Assembly: GCA_024278975.1 (NCBI GenBank)
Contig: JAJRSD010000083.1
Span: 24,967 to 88,966, forward strand
Length of the DNA: 64,000 nucleotides
Origin: Bacteroidota bacterium
Lineage (GTDB): Bacteria; Bacteroidota; Bacteroidia; Bacteroidales; Prolixibacteraceae
Direction: 5' to 3'
A program made the translations under genes and the position numbers. The first letter of the stretch is position 1. Every line of letters begins with the position of its first letter. Shown in pieces: positions 58,071-64,000 of the stretch. The notes under the pieces are model-generated. The model ran no database searches, had not been told where the DNA came from, and saw only the letters and a list, made by a program, of their open reading frames with translations.

Positions 58071-59342
58071 TTAAATAGTCCACGGTGCACGCATGGGTTG
58101 ATTCATCAATCGGTTTGCACCTTCGTCATCAATAAACTCAAGTTTATCGGGGTCGAAATGCAGAGTGCGTCCTAAACGAACAGCAGTAATTCCAAGGTTT
58201 ACAATTGTTGCCGAACGAAATCCGTTCATCTCATTCAATGCGAATTTTTTACGCGATTTTACTGATTCTGAGAAAATCTTAATTTGTGGTTCCGGCTCAG
58301 GCAGCGTTTTTATAAAACTTTGCAGGTTCGGAATGTCCGATTTGAATCCTCGGAAAATTTTTCCATTTGGTCCTTCGATATATGCTGCGTCTTTATCTTT
58401 GTTTTCGCCGTCGAGAATTATCTGGCAACCATCGGCGTAAGTGTAAGTAATTCGTCTCCACGAACCCACTGCATCGTAATGTTGCTGCGGTGCATCCACC
58501 TCAATTTTCACCGGGCTGGTTTCGTCTTTTCCCAACATATATTGAACAGGGTCGAGATAATGTTGTCCCATATCTCCAAGTCCACCGCCATCGTAATCCC
58601 AGTATCCACGGAATTTAGAGTGAACACGTAAATGGTTATAAGGTCGGTGCGGTGCAGGTCCCAACCACATATTATAATTCAAATTTTCAGGAATTGGTTC
58701 GGGCGTGAGATTGTGTTCGCCACTCCAGTAGAATTTCCAGTTGTAGCCGGTAATTCCACTTACCGTAAATTTTAAAGGCCATCCGAGAATCCCACTGTCG
58801 ATTACTTTTTTTAGTGGTTTTACATCGGTTCCCAAACCGTAAAAATTATCTTTAAAACGAAACCAGGTGTTTAAACGAAACATTCTACCGTGTGCATTTA
58901 CAGCTTCTACCACGCGTTTCCCCTCGCCAATTGTACGTGTCATCGGCTTTTCGCACCAGATATCCTTTCCGGCTTTTGCAGCTTCAACAGCCATTAAACC
59001 GTGCCAGTGCGGTGGCGTGGCAATATGTATAATATCAACTTCGGGAAGCTGGCACACTTCTCTGTAATCGTCGAACTGTTTTACATCGTAATCGATTAAG
59101 CTTTTTGCCTTTTCTAAATGCTGCGTATCAACATCGCAAATTGCAACCACACGAGTACCTTCGTAAGGAATGTGTCCGCGTCCCATTCCGCCAACTCCAA
59201 TAATTGCTTTAGTTAATTGGTCTGACGGTGCCAAAAAGCCATTTCCGCCCAATACGTGGCGAGGAACGATTGTCATTCCAATACCCGCTGCAAGGGAACT
59301 TTTTAAGAATCTCCTTCTTGTAGATTTATTATTTGAATCCAT
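58071..59342 (-). CDS. Gfo/Idh/MocA family oxidoreductase with Tat-like signal
   Basis: TRRRFLKSSLAAGIGMTIVPRHVLGG; IATPPHWHGLMAVEAAKAGKDIWCEKPMTRTIGEGKRVVEAV; GDMGQHYLDPVQY. Confidence 0.93.
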   Translation of the reverse strand: MDSNNKSTRRRFLKSSLAAGIGMTIVPRHVLGGNGFLAPSDQLTKAIIGVGGMGRGHIPYEGTRVVAICDVDTQHLEKAKSLIDYDVKQFDDYREVCQLPEVDIIHIATPPHWHGLMAVEAAKAGKDIWCEKPMTRTIGEGKRVVEAVNAHGRMFRLNTWFRFKDNFYGLGTDVKPLKKVIDSGILGWPLKFTVSGITGYNWKFYWSGEHNLTPEPIPENLNYNMWLGPAPHRPYNHLRVHSKFRGYWDYDGGGLGDMGQHYLDPVQYMLGKDETSPVKIEVDAPQQHYDAVGSWRRITYTYADGCQIILDGENKDKDAAYIEGPNGKIFRGFKSDIPNLQSFIKTLPEPEPQIKIFSESVKSRKKFALNEMNGFRSATIVNLGITAVRLGRTLHFDPDKLEFIDDEGANRLMNQPMRAPWTI

Positions 59343-59560
59343 TTTAATTGGTTATTGATTTGAAGTATCAAAAATAATAATGTTTTTAGATTAATAGGTA
59401 ATTATAAGTATTTCAAAAAGATTAAAAAACATTAAATTACTATTTGAAAAGGTATTATGGGTTTCGTTGATGAAATGTTGAAAAATAAAATTGGCTAAAA
59501 CAAAATTGGTTGGGTTCATTTTATATCTTTAAAACTTTCAAAAAAATATAAATTTACAGT

Positions 59561-60448
59561 ATGAAAAATATTCCGGTAATCACAGTTTCAGGTAAATCGT
59601 TGGCAGAAACTTACGAAGCAGCATTAATTAGTTTGTACGAAAAAGGTACACGTTTTAAAACTCAGTACGATAAACCGGGCGATCCGCAAAGTATCGACTG
59701 CACAATGAATATGACAATTAATGAACCGGAAACCGATCCGATGATTCACATGGCATTTCCGGGAGGAATTGATGATTTGAAAGAGTATGTTTTGGAATTG
59801 AAAGGGTACAAAAATCACTGGGTAAAAAATATAAATGACGAAAAAGATACCCGCTGGGAATATACTTATCACGGGCGTATTAAAAATTATGGTGTTTGGC
59901 AAGAACTTCAAAATGGCGAGTCGGTTGAAGTTGGACCGTTTAAAGTTGACCAGATTGAAAATGTGATAAAGAAACTTTCTGATCAGCCATTTACACGACA
60001 GGCACAAATGATTATCTGGATGCCAAATCTGGACACCGATTGTTACGACCCTCCATGTTTGCAGTCGTTGTGGTATCGCATTCTGGAAGACGAGGATGGA
60101 GTTTACTGGTTAAATTGCAACATTCGTTTCAGGAGTAACGATGCGTGGGGCGCGAGTTTTATGAATATGTTTGGTTTTATTCAGTTTAATAAAGAGGTGA
60201 TTGCTGCCGGGGTTGCTGCAAAAACCGGGAAGACCGTTAAACTGGGGCGTTTAAACTGGCAGGCCGATTCGTACCACATTTACGGGAAAGATATTAAAGC
60301 TGCAAAAGAGCGTCTTTTCGACCGGGTTGAAACCATGCCTTTTGAAGAACGAACCATGCCATTTAACGACCCGTTTATTCGAGATATGTACGACGATGCC
60401 GAACCAATGGTTATTCAAAAAATTAAGGAGTTTGATGCCAGACATTGA
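59561..60448 (+). CDS. Divergent thymidylate synthase-superfamily protein (ThyA / dCMP hydroxymethylase-like)
   Basis: TDCYDPPCLQSLWYRI (PPC active-site-like), NIRFRSNDAWGASFMNMFGFIQF (RSxDxxxG-like), LNWQADSYHIYGKDI (xHIY-like). Confidence 0.75.
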   Translation: MKNIPVITVSGKSLAETYEAALISLYEKGTRFKTQYDKPGDPQSIDCTMNMTINEPETDPMIHMAFPGGIDDLKEYVLELKGYKNHWVKNINDEKDTRWEYTYHGRIKNYGVWQELQNGESVEVGPFKVDQIENVIKKLSDQPFTRQAQMIIWMPNLDTDCYDPPCLQSLWYRILEDEDGVYWLNCNIRFRSNDAWGASFMNMFGFIQFNKEVIAAGVAAKTGKTVKLGRLNWQADSYHIYGKDIKAAKERLFDRVETMPFEERTMPFNDPFIRDMYDDAEPMVIQKIKEFDARH

Positions 60449-60644
60449 GAGGGCTTGCAGTTGCAGTTAAATGCCATTCCCGCCATGCGGATATCTTTTC
60501 GATGTGGAGATTTCAGGGAAAAGACATTTATAATCAGTTGGTTACTGATTCAAAAATTCAACAAAAAATTTATTAGAGATCCAGATAATATAGTTTTAAG
60601 GTTTGACTAGATAAGAATAAGCTACGAATAAAAGTTAATTCCAC

Positions 60645-61511
60645 TTATTTGTGTAACCCGATTGCCCTTAAATATTCAAGAAGCATTGCCGGCTCGTTGG
60701 TTTGAATGATGTTTGCTCCGTATTTTGTCAGCTCTCCAAACATCTTCTCCATATCGCCGTACCTCATTTTTGCATCTGCCTCACCAAGAGAATTGATCCA
60801 GATACGTGAATTATTATTACGTAAGAGCTTGCCAACTTTTTTTGTGTAAAACGAGGGGTCGATGTGTACTACCGCTGGTTTGAAGATATGTAGAGCCGAA
60901 TCGGCCATTTCGTAGGAATATGCCCGTGGCATAAATATTGAGTTGCAGTCCATCTCTTTAATTGAGCGCAAAGCGTTATAATCATTGTCGAAATAAAAAA
61001 CCTGATCTGCCACATTCATCCTATTTACAACTTCTACTATTGGTTTGAGATTCCCGGTTTTCAGGTCGATATCGATCATTATATTGCCTTTGGTAATTTT
61101 TAGCACATCTTCAAAAGTGGGAATAGTTTCATCTGTAAGAATACCCAACCAGTTTTTTAGTCTGAACTGTTTTAATTCTGCCAGAGTATAATCTTCAATT
61201 TTCCCTTTGCCATTAGTTGTCCGCTCAATTGTGCGATCGTGCATCAACATCGGAACTCCATCTTTCGATATCTTTATATCGAGTTCAATTATGTCGACAC
61301 CAAGTCTTATTGACTGTTTGGTGGACAGGACAGAGTTCTCGCAATTACCAATATGAGCACCCCGGTGGGCAGCAACCAATACTGTATTCGATTTGGCATT
61401 ATTGAACTCTTTTGTGATATAATTCAGATCGCTTTTTTGTGCGAAGAGTGAAATGTTTACAAAAAGAAGTAAAAGCAGAAGCCTGGTAGTAATCAAATTT
61501 ATTTTCATCAT
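60645..61511 (-). CDS. Glycerophosphodiester phosphodiesterase family protein
   Basis: VAAHRGAHIGNCENSVLSTKQSIRLGVDIIELDIKISKDGVPMLMHDRTIERTTNGKG. Confidence 0.93.
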   Translation of the reverse strand: MMKINLITTRLLLLLLFVNISLFAQKSDLNYITKEFNNAKSNTVLVAAHRGAHIGNCENSVLSTKQSIRLGVDIIELDIKISKDGVPMLMHDRTIERTTNGKGKIEDYTLAELKQFRLKNWLGILTDETIPTFEDVLKITKGNIMIDIDLKTGNLKPIVEVVNRMNVADQVFYFDNDYNALRSIKEMDCNSIFMPRAYSYEMADSALHIFKPAVVHIDPSFYTKKVGKLLRNNNSRIWINSLGEADAKMRYGDMEKMFGELTKYGANIIQTNEPAMLLEYLRAIGLHK

Positions 61512-61595
61512 AAATTTTTTATAAAGTTAAAAATTCTATCATATTTTTTTGATGCACCTTTTGTATAAATCTTAAGGGTTTATATTAGCTATGCA

Positions 61596-63161
61596 CTACT
61601 CTGTTAAACAAATCTTATAACTCTTCGAAAAGTTCTGACAATTTACTTTTACAATGTAAAATGCAGGTAAAAGATTAAGTTGTCGTAAACTTAAAGTAGT
61701 TTCCAACGGATGTGTATTTTGATACATTAACACACCAGATATTGAATATATTGCAATATTCATTTCGGTTTCAAAATTACTGTTGTCAACTTTTATATTT
61801 AATATATCGTTTGTCGGATTCGGATAAATAATCATATCCGTATTTTGCATTGCTATCAGCTTGCTACTTACATTATACGGTTCATCGGCAAATGGCGAAC
61901 CACTAATATTAACCGAACTTGCCCAATATCCATGTTGATTTGGGTCTCCCTCAGGATTCCGAATCGCCGACACCAACGAGTTTCCATCTCCATCCGGTTC
62001 TTCCGGCCAGGGCGATTTATCATCGTACGTAAAATGGATTATTGCGTTGCCATTAGAATCGTGCAGAAGCACCTCTTCGCCACCGTTAGAGAAATATCCT
62101 TTGTAATTTCCCGACGACTCCATTCCATAAAATTCGTAAAACTTATCTGTCTTCGAGCTGACAATATAAAATTCGCCACTATTCAGAATTTCATTTTCAG
62201 GAAATTCGTAATATACGGCTGAGTCTAAAACTAATCCGCTAAGATTTAGAGATCTATTCCCTGTATTTTTAAATTCAATAAATTCAAGTTTTTTTCCTTC
62301 AGTAGTATCGATACCAACAATATAATCAAGCGGGTGGTAATGCAACTCTGTTACTTTAAGCGACGAAAAATCTTCGTTCGTTTTAAGGAAATTCACCTGT
62401 TTTATTGCTCCCCAGTTTCCATTATAATAAACCCGTGTTTTTAATACTGTTGTAGAATTAATAGAAAAAGGGTAGTCGTTATATAACTTTGTACTTTCAG
62501 AAATTTTACCGTCAATTTCTCCGGGATCGGTTCCGTCGAAAGTATAATAAATAATTCCAACATTGCCGGGATTACTTATATCAACCGATATAGATTCTTT
62601 GAATTTACTATAAGGGAGTTTAATTTCTATGGTATTTCGTTTTACTACAGGTGCATCTGGCGATGAATATATTTTAGCACTTTTAAGCTGATCTATAACA
62701 ATGGCAGTTCTTTCCGGAAAATAGTTATTACGCATATTGTTTATCTCCGGAATCCAGTTGTCGTTTTTCGTATAAGGATTGGAGTTTCCTCTGGTATCGC
62801 CCCATCTTGCCGATTCTGCAATTATAGCCAGATCGATTTGCGACACTCTTTTCCCAAAACTAACTCTGTTAATATTCACATCAGAAAGAGCATGCTCAGC
62901 ATCGTAAATCAGTGCTTCAACTTTAACCATATCATAATCTGCTGAATTACCGCCAAAGTAATCTTCGGCATAATTTGCCTCCAAACGCTCCTGTGTTTGA
63001 TAAAACCCCCAATACATACCATTTAAATACTTAAAATTTGAATGAGAAGGAAGAATTGTTTGAGCATCAACAGAAAAAAATGAGATAAGGGGAATAGCGA
63101 TGAGAAATAAAAATCTCATTCGAATTAAAAAATAAAAATATTTAAGATTGATAACCTGCAT
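61596..63161 (-). CDS. CotH-related + chitobiase/lamin-tail-type protein with T9SS C-terminal sorting domain; CotH region appears condensed
   Basis: KYLNGMYWGFYQTQERLEANYAEDYFGGNSADYDMVK; DAEHALSDVNINRVSFG; IDLAIIAESARWGDTRG; LKVTELHYHPLDY..LEFIEFKNTGNRSLNLSG; IIYPNPTNDILNIKV. Confidence 0.75.
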   Translation of the reverse strand: MQVINLKYFYFLIRMRFLFLIAIPLISFFSVDAQTILPSHSNFKYLNGMYWGFYQTQERLEANYAEDYFGGNSADYDMVKVEALIYDAEHALSDVNINRVSFGKRVSQIDLAIIAESARWGDTRGNSNPYTKNDNWIPEINNMRNNYFPERTAIVIDQLKSAKIYSSPDAPVVKRNTIEIKLPYSKFKESISVDISNPGNVGIIYYTFDGTDPGEIDGKISESTKLYNDYPFSINSTTVLKTRVYYNGNWGAIKQVNFLKTNEDFSSLKVTELHYHPLDYIVGIDTTEGKKLEFIEFKNTGNRSLNLSGLVLDSAVYYEFPENEILNSGEFYIVSSKTDKFYEFYGMESSGNYKGYFSNGGEEVLLHDSNGNAIIHFTYDDKSPWPEEPDGDGNSLVSAIRNPEGDPNQHGYWASSVNISGSPFADEPYNVSSKLIAMQNTDMIIYPNPTNDILNIKVDNSNFETEMNIAIYSISGVLMYQNTHPLETTLSLRQLNLLPAFYIVKVNCQNFSKSYKICLTE

Positions 63162-63365
63162 AAAAATATGTTAAAATAACAAAGTTTAATTAGCTCAAAG
63201 TAGCGTGCTAAAATAGTATAGTTCTACTTATTCCGTTACAATTGTGCCAATATTTTATTTCAGATACCAACATGATAACCTTTGGCATGAAAAATTATAT
63301 CGCCTTTTTTGTCTGCAATAAAAACTTCAGACAACTCCCGAAACAACAACCCTTTTCGCCATAAC

Positions 63366-63689
63366 TTAAATGTATTTTTTATAATCGGAAGCTAAAAGAT
63401 GCAGGGGAGCTTCATCTTCAATAATATCAGGGAAACGGCCTACTTCATCGTAAAAACGATTGTCGGAACTATCGTCGTTAACTGCGCTAACCTCGCCAAC
63501 CAACACTTTCCCTTTTCCTGCTTCGCCATAAAATTTATGATAGATTCCCTGCTCTAAACAGATGCTTTCGCCCGGAGTAAGAATTACTTTTCCGCCGGCA
63601 GAAATTGTACGACTGATTCCATCTATTTTCATCTCATTAAAAAACTCTTTCGACTCTCTAATCAGTTGATTAATCTCACTTCTTTTCAT
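63366..63689 (-). pseudogene. Internally deleted D-lyxose ketol-isomerase-like gene
   Basis: MKRSEINQLIRESKEFFNEMK joined directly to IDGISRTISAGGKVILTPGESICLEQGIYHKFYGEAGKGKVLVGEVSAVNDDSSDNRFYDEVGRFPDIIEDEAP; middle cupin metal-site region missing. Confidence 0.75.
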
Positions 63690-63702
63690 AAAATTGTATT
63701 TA

Positions 63703-63753
63703 GGGGACTTCTAATAATTCCTTCTTGAAAGAAAGGAATTATTAGAGGTCCCC
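63703..63753. repeat. 51-bp hairpin GGGGACTTCTAATAATTCCTT-N9-AAGGAATTATTAGAGGTCCCC
   Basis: 21-bp arms with 20/21 complementarity, intergenic. Confidence 0.85.
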
Positions 63754-63759
63754 TTTAAT

Positions 63760-64000
63760 CTATTCCGGTTTGTAATCCATATAAGAAGGTGGAGCATTCT
63801 CAATTTCACTTCCCCACTGCTTGTTGGGTTTACTTCCCATAACAAGTTTTAGAGTTCCACCGTTCATTAAATCTTTGTGAGTAAACCAGGGTTTATTTAA
63901 TGGTTCTCCGTTAAAATATGCTTTCTGAATGTATTTGTTCTTTTTCGAACTCTCCTCAGCAACAACAGTAAACTTTTTACCATCAGGCAGGTCGATTGTG
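63760..64000 (-). CDS. C-terminus of a GH92-type alpha-1,2-mannosidase-like protein (runs off right edge)
   Basis: Manual translation TIDLPDGKKFTVVAEESSKKNKYIQKAYFNGEPLNKPWFTHKDLMNGGTLKLVMGSKPNKQWGSEIENAPPSYMDYKPE*. Confidence 0.8.
   Translation of the reverse strand, partial: TIDLPDGKKFTVVAEESSKKNKYIQKAYFNGEPLNKPWFTHKDLMNGGTLKLVMGSKPNKQWGSEIENAPPSYMDYKPE

Overview
64 kb chromosomal window from a Bacteroidota genome. The lineage is inferred from T9SS markers (PorZ-like protein, 'YPNP' C-terminal sorting domains), TAnnTTTG-type promoters and tandem GIN-domain proteins; it is probably Bacteroidales/Marinilabiliales-like. No rRNA, tRNA, CRISPR array or intact transposase was recognised. Most genes are ordinary: nadA, rsmA, mgtE, add, rdgB, mltF, porZ, an S41 protease, M48/M28 peptidases, a TonB receptor and others. 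Points of highest interest: (1) a compact minus-strand operon at the left edge (<1..5774, with an IspB-like gene just upstream) that couples a class-II terpene (squalene-hopene-like) cyclase, a second prenyltransferase-type alpha-barrel protein, a DUF116::polyprenyl-synthetase fusion, a radical SAM enzyme and a 4Fe-4S protein. It looks like an uncharacterised terpenoid pathway. (2) A 158-bp MITE-like element with 18-bp perfect inverted repeats and a TAA duplication, inserted in an M56/BlaR1-Plug-TonB gene. Removing it in silico restores one open frame through a further TonB-like domain. (3) Several genes carrying point lesions (in-frame TAA in a sugar isomerase/epimerase, a 1-nt frameshift in a Rieske-glutamate-synthase fusion) or ORF-preserving internal deletions (AAA/DUF4143-type, CotH-like, D-lyxose-isomerase-like). 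(4) Several small palindromic intergenic repeat families. All assignments come from reading motifs and translations; no database search was run.
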